A stretch of 64,000 nucleotides of DNA, from NCBI RefSeq assembly GCF_001427795.1, contig NZ_LMHJ01000001.1:2505664-2569663 (forward strand), in the 5' to 3' direction. Below, piece after piece: positions 7,243-14,741 of this stretch (position 1 is the first letter of the stretch; each line of letters opens with the position of its first letter). The position numbers and the translations under genes were made by a program. This DNA comes from Nocardioides sp. Root682. Its GTDB lineage: Bacteria > Actinomycetota > Actinomycetes > Propionibacteriales > Nocardioidaceae. Under the pieces are notes generated by a model. It was given only the letters and a program-made list of their open reading frames with translations, was not told the origin of the DNA and did not search any database.

Positions 7243-9582
7243 GTGGTCGAGGGAAAGCGCAAGTCGCAAGGTTCGTCGTCGTCGCGCGGCAGGTCCGGGT
7301 CCGGAAAGTCGGGCGGCAAGGGCGGCGGCAAGGGCGACAAGGCTCCCCGCACGCTGAAGCAGAAGATCAAGCGCCTCGCGCTGTGGAGCCTGGTCAGCGG
7401 TGTGGTCCTCGGCCTGCTGGGCCTGCTCGCGCTGTTCATCGCCTACCGATCGATCGACATCCCGGACAAGAACGCCGAGTTCCTGACCGAGACCACGCAG
7501 GTCTTCTACGCCGGCGGCAAGTCCGAGCTCGGCGAGTTCGCGATCCAGAAGCGGGACTCGATCGACTACGACGAGATGCCGCAGTTCGTGAAGGACGCGG
7601 TCGTCGCCTCGGAGAACCAGACGTTCTGGACCGACAGCGGCCTGGACCCGAAGGGCATCCTGCGCGCGGCGTTCAGCAACGCCCAGGGCAACTCGAAGCA
7701 GGGTGCCTCGACGATCACCCAGCAGTACGTGAAGATCCTCTACCTGACCCAGGACCGCACCTGGAAGCGCAAGGCCAAGGAAGCGCTGCTGTCGCTGAAG
7801 ATCAAGAACCAGCTGTCCAAGCAGGAGATCCTCGAGGGCTACCTCAACACCATCTACTTCGGTCGGGGTGCGTACGGCATCCAGGCCGCCGCCCAGGCGT
7901 ACTTCGGTCGTGACGCGAAGGACCTGCGGTTGAGCCAGTCGGTCGTCCTCGCAGCCGTCCTGAACAACCCGATCCGCTTCGACCCCGCCAACGGCGAGGA
8001 CGCGAGGGCCCGGCTCGAGGCCCGTTACGAGCGGATCATCCGGGCCATGCAGGACATGGACACCGTGGACCCCGATCTCGCGACGAAGGCGCTCGAGCAG
8101 GGCCTGCCGGACTTCCCGGACATCAAGCAGGGCAACCAGTACGCCGGCCAGAAGGGCCACGCGCTGACGATGGTCCGCAAGGAGCTGATCCGCCTCGGGT
8201 TCAGCGAGGAGGAGATCGATGGCAGCGGGCTGAAGATCACCACCACCTTCACCAAGAAGGCGATGCGGGCCGCCCAGCAGGGTGTCCAGGCGGCCCGGCC
8301 CGAGGGCTTTGGTGCGAACCTCCACATCGGGGTCGCCTCGGTCGAGCCCGGAACGGGCGCGGTGCGGGGCTTCTACGGCGGCCACGACTTCCTCAAGTCC
8401 CAGCTCAACTGGGCGGTGTCCGGGGGCCAGGCCGGGTCGACGTTCAAGCCGTTCGCGCTGGCGGCCGGCATCGAGGCGGGCTGGGAGCTCAAGGACACCT
8501 TCGACGGCAACTCGCCGTACGAGCTGCCCGGCGGCGGCCGACCGATCGAGAACCAGGGCGACCACTCCTACGGCAAGGTCAACCTGGTCAAGGCCACCGA
8601 GGACTCGATCAACACCGCCTACATCGACATGACGCTGGCGACGCCCGACGGTCCCGAGAAGATCATCGAGACGGCCAACCAGATGGGGATCCCGCCGGAG
8701 CAGGCCGCCTCCAAGCCGTACGGCTTCCCGACCTCGAGCCCCGGCCTGGAGCCCAACACGGGTGTCGCCCTGGGTTCCCAGACCGTCAGCCCCATCAACA
8801 TGGCCAACGGCTACGCCACCATCGCCAACCGCGGTGTCGCGGCCGACGCCTACATCATCGAGAAGGTGGAGGACGCCGACGGCGTCGTCCGCTACTCCCA
8901 CAAGGTCACCGACCACCGCGCCATCCGCGAGGGCGTGTCCGACGACGTCGGCTTCGCGCTCCAGCAGGTCGTGAAGTCCGGCTCCGGGACGGCAGCACTG
9001 GGGCTGGGTCGCCCGGCCGCCGGCAAGACCGGCACCGCGACCAACGGCAAGGGCGAGGTCTCCTCGGCCTGGTTCGTCGGCTACACGCCGCAGCTGGCCA
9101 CCGCGGTGATGTACGTGCGCGGCAAGGGCAACGAACAGCTCCAGGGCTGGCTGCCGTCGTACTTCGGAGGGGCCTATCCCGCGGAGACGTGGACCGAGGT
9201 GATGACCCGCGCGCTCGACGGCGAGGACATCGAGGAGCTGCCGCCGGCCGCGAACGTCAAGGGCGAGGCTCCCGGGAAGGGCCACGAGCCGCCGAAGCCG
9301 AAGCCGAAGCCGACCAAGAAGCCGAAGCCGACGCCGACGCCGACGCCCACCCCGACGCCGACGCCCACCCCGACGCCGACCAAGGACCCCGGACCGCCGA
9401 CCAGCACACCTCCCGACCCGTCTACTGACACGGACGGCGACGGGACCCCGGACATCTTCGACGAGGACGACGACAACGATGGCGTGCCGGACCTGGATGA
9501 TCCCCAGCCGCTGAACCCGGCGGTGCCGGGGAACGCCAACAACCGCGTGCGGGTCGGCCGCCGTCGTCGTACCGCCGCCTGA
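7243..9582 (+). CDS. class A penicillin-binding protein (bifunctional transglycosylase/transpeptidase)
   Basis: Polymerises and cross-links peptidoglycan at the membrane. 779 residues: a basic, Ser/Gly/Lys-rich cytoplasmic N-terminus, one transmembrane helix (about 46-68), a GT51 transglycosylase domain with SENQTFW (about 123, catalytic Glu kept but the usual EDxxFxxH is altered to SENxxFxxD) and GASTITQQ (about 155), then a transpeptidase domain with S399 in STFK, SIN near 460 and K595 in KTGT. The tail is Lys/Pro-rich, followed by PT repeats from an 18-bp DNA repeat (about 9328-9380), then a DxDxDG-type acidic stretch (about 729-765) like calcium-binding thrombospondin type 3 repeats. Syntenic with mycobacterial ponA1. 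Start chosen from the TACCCT element. Confidence 0.95.
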   Translation: MVEGKRKSQGSSSSRGRSGSGKSGGKGGGKGDKAPRTLKQKIKRLALWSLVSGVVLGLLGLLALFIAYRSIDIPDKNAEFLTETTQVFYAGGKSELGEFAIQKRDSIDYDEMPQFVKDAVVASENQTFWTDSGLDPKGILRAAFSNAQGNSKQGASTITQQYVKILYLTQDRTWKRKAKEALLSLKIKNQLSKQEILEGYLNTIYFGRGAYGIQAAAQAYFGRDAKDLRLSQSVVLAAVLNNPIRFDPANGEDARARLEARYERIIRAMQDMDTVDPDLATKALEQGLPDFPDIKQGNQYAGQKGHALTMVRKELIRLGFSEEEIDGSGLKITTTFTKKAMRAAQQGVQAARPEGFGANLHIGVASVEPGTGAVRGFYGGHDFLKSQLNWAVSGGQAGSTFKPFALAAGIEAGWELKDTFDGNSPYELPGGGRPIENQGDHSYGKVNLVKATEDSINTAYIDMTLATPDGPEKIIETANQMGIPPEQAASKPYGFPTSSPGLEPNTGVALGSQTVSPINMANGYATIANRGVAADAYIIEKVEDADGVVRYSHKVTDHRAIREGVSDDVGFALQQVVKSGSGTAALGLGRPAAGKTGTATNGKGEVSSAWFVGYTPQLATAVMYVRGKGNEQLQGWLPSYFGGAYPAETWTEVMTRALDGEDIEELPPAANVKGEAPGKGHEPPKPKPKPTKKPKPTPTPTPTPTPTPTPTPTKDPGPPTSTPPDPSTDTDGDGTPDIFDEDDDNDGVPDLDDPQPLNPAVPGNANNRVRVGRRRRTAA

Positions 9583-9595
9583 GGCCAGCGGCTCG

Positions 9596-11122
9596 ATGCC
9601 CCAGGAGCGGATGCCCCACGTCCACGCCACCAACGACGACCCCGTCGTCGGTGCGCTGAGCGAGGTGGTCGGCGGGCCGATGGGTGAGCGCGCGCGGCCG
9701 CACCGGTGGTGGACGCCACTGCGGGTGCTGCTCCTGCTGACCGCGTTCACCTGCTGCCTGGGCCTGGTCCAGAAGGCGCCGTGCTCGCTGGTCGACGGCA
9801 AGGACCAGAACTGGGTCTACTCCCACATGTGTTACACCGACCTGCGGCCGCTCTACGTGCCGCGAGGCCTGGCCGAGCACGCGTGGCCGTACTCCGACGA
9901 CGAGCAGACCCGTGAGCGCTACGAGGTGATGGAGTACCCCGTCGGCATCGCCTACTGGGCGTGGAGCACGGCGTGGGTGACGCACTGGCTGAACGGTTCA
10001 CCCGACGTCGAGCAGCGCTACCAGTCGCCCGTCGACCGGTTGTACGACGACGACGAGGTCAACGACGAGCAGACCATCTTCCTGCTGGTCAACGCCGTCG
10101 GATTCGCCCTGCTCGCGCTGGTGGCGGTGTTCCTGCTCTCCCGCACCCATGAGCGCCGCCCCTGGGACGCCGCGGCGTTCGCCCTGTCGCCGGCGCTGCT
10201 GCTGACCGGCCTGATCAACTGGGACCTGATCGCCGTCGCGCTGGTGGCCGGAGCTCTCTGGTCGTGGTCGCGCGACCGGCCGGTGCTGACCGGCGTACTG
10301 ATCGGGCTCGGCACGGCCGCCAAGCTCTACCCGCTGTTCCTGCTCGGCGCGATCCTGGTGATCTGCCTGCGCCGGCGTCAGTACTGGACCTTCGCCTCGG
10401 TGACCGTGTCCGCGGCCCTGGCCTGGCTGGTCGCGAACGCGCCCGGCTTCCTCACCGGCCCCGACCAGTGGAAGGTGTTCTGGAGCTTCAACGCCGAGCG
10501 CACCGCCGACCTCGGCTCGGTGTGGATGCTGATCGACCAGGCCGGCGACGTGGGGTTCAAGGCGCACACCATCAACGTGTGGTCGTGGGTGATCTTCGGC
10601 GCGTGGTGCCTCGGTGTGTTCGTGATCGGGATGACGGCCGCAAGGTCGTCGAGTGCCCGCGACGAGGAACGAGTCGCGGGTGTATCGAGACGCCTCGACA
10701 CCCCGCGCCTCGCCCAGCTCGGCTACCTGATCGTGGTCGGGTTCCTGCTGGTCAACAAGGTCTACTCACCGCAGTACGTCCTGTGGCTGCTGCCGCTCGC
10801 TGTCCTCGCCCGGCCGCGCTGGCGCGACCAGCTGATCTGGCAGGGCACCGAGGTCTTCTACTTCTGCACGATCTGGTGGTACCTCGGTGGCTACCTGTCG
10901 CCGGCGGGTGGTGGCGACGCCGGCTTCTACTGGGTCGGCATCGCTGTCCGGGTGGTCGGCGAGCTCTACCTCGCGGCCGTCATCGTGCGGGACCTGTACC
11001 GCCCCGAGCACGACCCGGTGCACGACCCGGACCGCGATCCTCCGGCGCTCGACGAGGCCGACGAGGCCGACGAGATCGGAGAGGCCGCGCTGCGACCGTC
11101 TCGCGACCAGGCGAAGGTGTAG
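9596..11122 (+). CDS. GT87 / DUF2029 family membrane glycosyltransferase
   Basis: 508 residues with about ten hydrophobic helices, an extracytoplasmic loop after the first helix containing DLRPLYVPRGLAEHAWPY and the conserved EYPVGIAYW of the DUF2029/GT87 family. These polyprenol-phosphate-mannose-dependent transferases modify lipoglycans outside the membrane. It lies 13 nt after the PBP gene, as in mycobacteria (ponA1 then a GT87 gene), so they are probably one transcript. ATG 9611 has AGGAG very close upstream and is an alternative start. Residues encoded near 10645-10695 carry a palindromic repeat in frame within a cytoplasmic-type loop between two helices. The exact sugar acceptor cannot be read. 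Confidence 0.88.
   Translation: MPQERMPHVHATNDDPVVGALSEVVGGPMGERARPHRWWTPLRVLLLLTAFTCCLGLVQKAPCSLVDGKDQNWVYSHMCYTDLRPLYVPRGLAEHAWPYSDDEQTRERYEVMEYPVGIAYWAWSTAWVTHWLNGSPDVEQRYQSPVDRLYDDDEVNDEQTIFLLVNAVGFALLALVAVFLLSRTHERRPWDAAAFALSPALLLTGLINWDLIAVALVAGALWSWSRDRPVLTGVLIGLGTAAKLYPLFLLGAILVICLRRRQYWTFASVTVSAALAWLVANAPGFLTGPDQWKVFWSFNAERTADLGSVWMLIDQAGDVGFKAHTINVWSWVIFGAWCLGVFVIGMTAARSSSARDEERVAGVSRRLDTPRLAQLGYLIVVGFLLVNKVYSPQYVLWLLPLAVLARPRWRDQLIWQGTEVFYFCTIWWYLGGYLSPAGGGDAGFYWVGIAVRVVGELYLAAVIVRDLYRPEHDPVHDPDRDPPALDEADEADEIGEAALRPSRDQAKV
10645..10700. repeat. REP-like palindromic element inside the GT87 gene
   Basis: Perfect inverted repeat CCCGCGAC (10656-10663) and GTCGCGGG (10673-10680), flanked by GTCGAG on the left and GTATCGAGACGC then CTCGAC on the right. 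The GTAT[C/T]GAGACGC tail recurs near 18771-18783. It encodes a low-complexity stretch (SSSARDEERVAGVSRRLDTP) between transmembrane helices, consistent with an in-frame insertion. Confidence 0.5.
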
Positions 11123-11125
11123 TCG

Positions 11126-11599
11126 GTGAGCCGGTCTCGGGGTCTGCTCCTGTTCTCCACCGCCCTTGTCCTCACCGGTTGCGCCGGTTTCACCGAGCAC
11201 TCCACGGCCGAGCGAGCACACGACGATGCCGTCTCCTCGGCCGCGGCGGTGGAGGAGCTTCTGCAGGACCGGGTCGCCGGTGTCGCGCCTCCGCGTCGAC
11301 TCGAGGAGGCCCGGCGCTGGGTTGAGCAGCCCGACGAGCTCGACCTGGCGGACCTCGGGTTCCCCACGGTCGCGTTGTTCCCTGAACAGTCCGGGGCGTC
11401 CGCGGAGTCCAGCAGCTTCGTCGCCGTCGTCTACGAGTACTCGGAGCCGAAGAGCCCCTTCGATGGCGGGGACTGGGTGTGGGGTCGTGTCTGCCAGCGC
11501 TACCTCGTCGACGACGACGGAAGGCTCGCGACCGACGAGATCACCTGTCCGGCCGGAACGCCCGAGAACCCGGACGACCTGAAGACGCCTACGGCGTGA
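11126..11599 (+). CDS. putative lipoprotein of unknown function
   Basis: 157 residues from the GTG at 11126, 3 nt after the GT87 stop, so probably co-transcribed and translationally coupled. The N-terminus is a lipoprotein signal peptide (SRSRGLLLFSTALVLTGC) with the lipobox LTGC and Cys near residue 19. The mature part is acidic, with a Cys pair (VCQRY and ITCPAG) towards the end that could form a disulfide. I do not recognise the family. Its last 11 bp overlap the end of the convergent alanine-racemase-like gene. Confidence 0.75.
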   Translation: MSRSRGLLLFSTALVLTGCAGFTEHSTAERAHDDAVSSAAAVEELLQDRVAGVAPPRRLEEARRWVEQPDELDLADLGFPTVALFPEQSGASAESSSFVAVVYEYSEPKSPFDGGDWVWGRVCQRYLVDDDGRLATDEITCPAGTPENPDDLKTPTA

Positions 11600-12671
11600 C
11601 GACGACCCGGTCGAACGCCGTCGCGGTGTAGCGCACCCGCACGTCGACGTCCTCGCCCACCTCGGGCACCCGCGAGCCGTGCGGGAGGAACAGCATCGAG
11701 GCCTGCATGTGCGGGGGCTCGGCGAAGAGTCGCTGCTTCCCGTCGATGGAGTACGGCGACCGCACGAAGCCGACCGCGTCGAGGCCGCCTCGGGCCAGCG
11801 TCGCCGCACGGGCCTTGATCGTCTGTTCGCCCGAGGGCGCCTCGAGGCCGATGCCGTGGGCGGTGCCACCGCTGACCACGAGCACGTGGCCGGACTTGGG
11901 GGCCGTGCGGCTGCGGTACCCGAACGCGTCCCCACGGTCCACCGCGTGCACGTCCAGCACGGTCGCGGTGACGCGCAGCGCGGACCGCGCACCCAGCCAC
12001 AGGCCGGTGCCGATGCGCGGACGGAAGGTGAAGTCGCCGTACTGCCCGCGCAGGGTGCCCAGCTCCGCGTCGGTCAGGTGGCTGACCCAGACGGTCGGTC
12101 GGTGCGCGGGTGACTGGTCGGGCACCTCGGCGGCGACGTAGTCGTTCATCAGGCGGGTGACCTCGCCCAGGTGGGTGCCCTGGCCGAGGGGCAGGTGCAG
12201 GGCGAGGCCCTCGACGCGGGCGCCGGGGTGCTTGCGCAGCAGGTCGCCGGCCTCCCACAGCTCGCGTGCGGCCATGCCGTGGCGACGCATCGAGGTCATC
12301 CGCTCGAGGACGACGCGGGCGGTCGGGTCGGCGTGCAGCAGGTCGCGCAGGTCGGCGACCCGGCTGACGGTGTGGATCAACCGGCGGGCGAGTGCGGGCT
12401 CCAGCGGCACCCACGGGCGCCACGGGGTGAGGACCAGCACGTCGCCGTGCCACCGTTGGACGACGTCCGGCAGCTCGTCGTACATCCCGACCGCGAGGGC
12501 GTGCACGTCGTGGCCGCGGTCGATGAGCCACTGCGCCTTGCGCGCCAACCGGGCGTTGGTGAAGCCGTAGCCGTTGCCCTTGGCGACTGGCACCAGGCCG
12601 GGGTGGGCGGCGGCGACCGACTCGAGGTGGTCGCGCCAGCGTGGCCCGTCGACCGTGAGGGTCAAGCTCAT
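11589..12671 (-). CDS. alanine racemase N-terminal domain protein (PLP-dependent)
   Basis: 360 residues with a fold-type III PLP barrel: K31 in PVAKGNGYGF corresponds to the PLP-lysine motif KxNxYG of alanine racemases. Later motifs include GLALHLPLG, FRPRIGTGLWLG (where canonical enzymes have a similar RpGi.LYG stretch) and a C-terminal beta domain. The catalytic Tyr of the C-terminal domain is not obvious, so true racemase activity is uncertain. Start at 12671, 1 nt after the femX-like stop; the longer frame reads back into that gene. Paired with FemX it may serve peptidoglycan precursor or bridge metabolism. It may instead act on another amino acid. Confidence 0.82.
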   Translation of the reverse strand: MSLTLTVDGPRWRDHLESVAAAHPGLVPVAKGNGYGFTNARLARKAQWLIDRGHDVHALAVGMYDELPDVVQRWHGDVLVLTPWRPWVPLEPALARRLIHTVSRVADLRDLLHADPTARVVLERMTSMRRHGMAARELWEAGDLLRKHPGARVEGLALHLPLGQGTHLGEVTRLMNDYVAAEVPDQSPAHRPTVWVSHLTDAELGTLRGQYGDFTFRPRIGTGLWLGARSALRVTATVLDVHAVDRGDAFGYRSRTAPKSGHVLVVSGGTAHGIGLEAPSGEQTIKARAATLARGGLDAVGFVRSPYSIDGKQRLFAEPPHMQASMLFLPHGSRVPEVGEDVDVRVRYTATAFDRVVVTP

Positions 12672-12672
12672 G

Positions 12673-13824
12673 TCAGCCCCGCCGAGCCAGGTAGACCTGG
12701 AACGCCTTGTAGAGCGCCCGGTTGATCGGCAGGTCCCACTCGCCGGCGTACTCGACGGCCTCGCCACCGGTGCCGACCTTGAACTGGATCAGGCCGACGT
12801 GGGAGTCGCTGGCGTCGAGGGTCTCGGTGATGCCGCGCAGGTCGTAGACGGCCGCACCGGCCGCGAGGGCGTCGCGGATCATCGCCCACTGGACCGCGTT
12901 GGAGCCGCGGACCTCGCGCTTCTCCGTGGACGAGGCGCCGTAGGAGTACCAGGCGTGCTCGCCGACCCGGATCGCGATCGTGGAGGCGACCAGGTCGCCC
13001 TCGTGGTGGGCCAGCCACAGCTTGAAGCGGTCGCCGGGGGTGTCCACGTCGGCGACCAGGGCGTCGTACATCGTCTCGAAGTAGCGCAACGGACGCGGGG
13101 TGAAGTGATCGCGCTGGGCGGTGTGGACGTAGAGCTCGTGGAACGCCGCGAGGTCCGCAGGGCTGCCGACGGTGACCTCGACACCCTCCTTGGCGGCCTT
13201 CTTGATGTTGCGGCGCCACAACTGGTTCATCCCCTTGAGGACGTCGTCCTCGGTGCGCTGGTTGCCGTCGGCGTCCCGGAGCGGGATCTGGAACACGAAC
13301 TGCGGCTGTCCCGCAGCGAACCCGCCCTCGACACCCTGGTGGCGCCACCCCAGCTCGTGCAGCTGGGCGACGACGCGGGCACCGGCGGCCGTGCGTTCGG
13401 CGGGCGCGATCTGGCTGAGCAGCCTGACCTCGGGGTCGGCGATGCCGTCCTTGACCTGGGCGGTCGACCAGCGGCGAGTGACGACCGGCGGGCCGATCCG
13501 GACGGCGAACGCGCCCTGTTCCTTCAGGTGCGCCACCATCGGTGTCAGCCAGTCGCCGAGCTGGTCGGTGGTCCAGTCCAGGACCGGTCCCTCGGGGAGG
13601 TAGGCGAGGTAGCGGTTCAGCTTCGGGAGCTTGCGATAGAGCACCAGCGCGACGCCCTGCTGCTTGCCGGCGTCGTCGAACCAGCCGATCGACTCGCTGC
13701 GCCACTCGCTCTTGACCTTCGCCCACCCGGGGGTCTGCAGGAAGCTCGCCGAGGGAAGCGTGGCGAGGTGGTCGCGGTGCTCGGCTGCGCTGATTTGACG
13801 GGTGATCGGGCGCACGCTGGGCAT
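12673..13824 (-). CDS. FemX/FemAB-type peptidoglycan bridge aminoacyltransferase
   Basis: 383 residues of the FemABX family, GNAT-like double fold. Motifs seen: SFLQTPGWAKVK near residue 27, YLPEGPVLDW, GPPVV, the conserved WRRNIKKAAKEGVEV near 205, YSYGASSTEKREVRGSNAVQWAMI near 290 and FKVGTGGEAVEYAGEWDLPIN near the end. These enzymes use aminoacyl-tRNA to add the bridge residue to lipid II; an LL-DAP-Gly wall would need one glycine, so a FemX-like glycyltransferase is the best guess. A TAACCT hexamer lies 7 nt upstream of the ATG at 13824. The alanine-racemase-like gene follows directly. Confidence 0.9.
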   Translation of the reverse strand: MPSVRPITRQISAAEHRDHLATLPSASFLQTPGWAKVKSEWRSESIGWFDDAGKQQGVALVLYRKLPKLNRYLAYLPEGPVLDWTTDQLGDWLTPMVAHLKEQGAFAVRIGPPVVTRRWSTAQVKDGIADPEVRLLSQIAPAERTAAGARVVAQLHELGWRHQGVEGGFAAGQPQFVFQIPLRDADGNQRTEDDVLKGMNQLWRRNIKKAAKEGVEVTVGSPADLAAFHELYVHTAQRDHFTPRPLRYFETMYDALVADVDTPGDRFKLWLAHHEGDLVASTIAIRVGEHAWYSYGASSTEKREVRGSNAVQWAMIRDALAAGAAVYDLRGITETLDASDSHVGLIQFKVGTGGEAVEYAGEWDLPINRALYKAFQVYLARRG

Positions 13825-13831
13825 GGGCCCG

Positions 13832-13837
13832 AGGTTA
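13832..13837 (-). promoter_or_regulatory. -10 hexamer TAACCT, leaderless start of FemX-like gene
   Basis: TAACCT on the minus strand, 7 nt before the ATG at 13824. No ribosome-binding site is visible. Confidence 0.5.
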
Positions 13838-13857
13838 TCGGGTCGCCCCGGCGGCTC

Positions 13858-14655
13858 TCACAGCCGTTCGCGGAGCCAGGCGAAGTCGGTGACGTGCTCG
13901 TCCGCACCACCGGGCGTCTCGCAGACGACCGGCGCCCCGGCGTCACGGACCACCTGCGCGAGCAGGTCGGGGTCGATCCGGCCGGCGCCGAAGTTGGCGT
14001 GCCGGTCGGCGCCGGAGTCGAAGTCGTCGCGGCTGTCGTTGGCGTGGACCAGGTCGATCCGGCCGGTGATGGCGCGGATGTCGTCGACGATGGTCTCGAG
14101 CCGGTTGCCGCCCGCGTGGGCGTGGCAGGTGTCGAGGCAGAAGCCGACCATGTCGGCGCCCTCGGCCGCGCCGATCGCGTCCCAGGTGCCCTTGATCCGG
14201 TCGAGGTAGCGGGTCATCGCGTTGGTGCCGCCCGCGGTGTTCTCGATCAGCAGCGGGAGCTTGAGGTCGGTCGCCTCGATCGCCTTGCGCCAGTTGTCGA
14301 ACCCCTTCGCGGGATCGTCCTCGTCGGTGACGTGGCCGCCGTGGACGATCAGTCCCTTGGCACCGATCTCGGCGGCGGCGTCGACGTGCTGCTGCAGCAG
14401 CTTGCGGCTCGGGATCCGCTGGCGGTTGTTCGTGGTCGCCACGTTGATGAGGTACGGCGCGTGCACGTACAGGTCGATCCCGGCCTCCTCGGCGTCGGCG
14501 CGCAGCTGCGCCGGCCCGCCGTCGTACGCAAGGACGGGGCCCTTGTAGGACTGCGGGTTGCCGAGGAAGAACTGCACCAGCGGGGCGTTGCGGGCGCGGG
14601 CCTCGCCGATGGGGTCGGTCTGGTCGACATGGGCTCCGATGCGCAGCTCGCTCAT
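13858..14655 (-). CDS. nfo: deoxyribonuclease IV (AP endonuclease, Nfo family)
   Basis: Cleaves 5' of abasic sites in base-excision repair. 265 residues of the AP endonuclease 2 / xylose-isomerase-like TIM barrel. The three-metal ligand set is visible: GAHVD at the start, VHAPY, VHGGH, LLIENTAGG, GFCLDTCHAHAGG, LVHANDS, DRHANFGAGRI and a final CETPGG. The ATG at 14655 follows a TACGAT hexamer by 7 nt; the ATG at 14664 would place the start inside that element. It lies upstream of the FemX-like gene on the same strand but is probably a separate promoter. Confidence 0.95.
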   Translation of the reverse strand: MSELRIGAHVDQTDPIGEARARNAPLVQFFLGNPQSYKGPVLAYDGGPAQLRADAEEAGIDLYVHAPYLINVATTNNRQRIPSRKLLQQHVDAAAEIGAKGLIVHGGHVTDEDDPAKGFDNWRKAIEATDLKLPLLIENTAGGTNAMTRYLDRIKGTWDAIGAAEGADMVGFCLDTCHAHAGGNRLETIVDDIRAITGRIDLVHANDSRDDFDSGADRHANFGAGRIDPDLLAQVVRDAGAPVVCETPGGADEHVTDFAWLRERL

Positions 14656-14662
14656 GGCCGCC

Positions 14663-14668
14663 ATCGTA
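14663..14668 (-). promoter_or_regulatory. -10 hexamer TACGAT, leaderless start of nfo
   Basis: TACGAT on the minus strand, 7 nt before the ATG at 14655. It decides between the ATGs at 14655 and 14664. Confidence 0.45.
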
Positions 14669-14727
14669 GGCAGCGGCTCCGACAGGCGACCGCGGCGGTG
14701 CGGTCGCCGTGAAGGCGCGCGCACGGC

Positions 14728-14733
14728 TAGCGT
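14728..14733 (+). promoter_or_regulatory. -10 hexamer TAGCGT, leaderless start of FHA/protease gene
   Basis: TAGCGT, then 8 nt, then the GTG at 14742. Confidence 0.5.
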
Positions 14734-14741
14734 TCGACCCC

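Noticed and set aside
6487..9801. A 1,104-codon minus-strand frame across padR and the PBP gene
   Set aside because: Low-complexity R/G/V-rich translation without domains, antisense to two well-supported genes.
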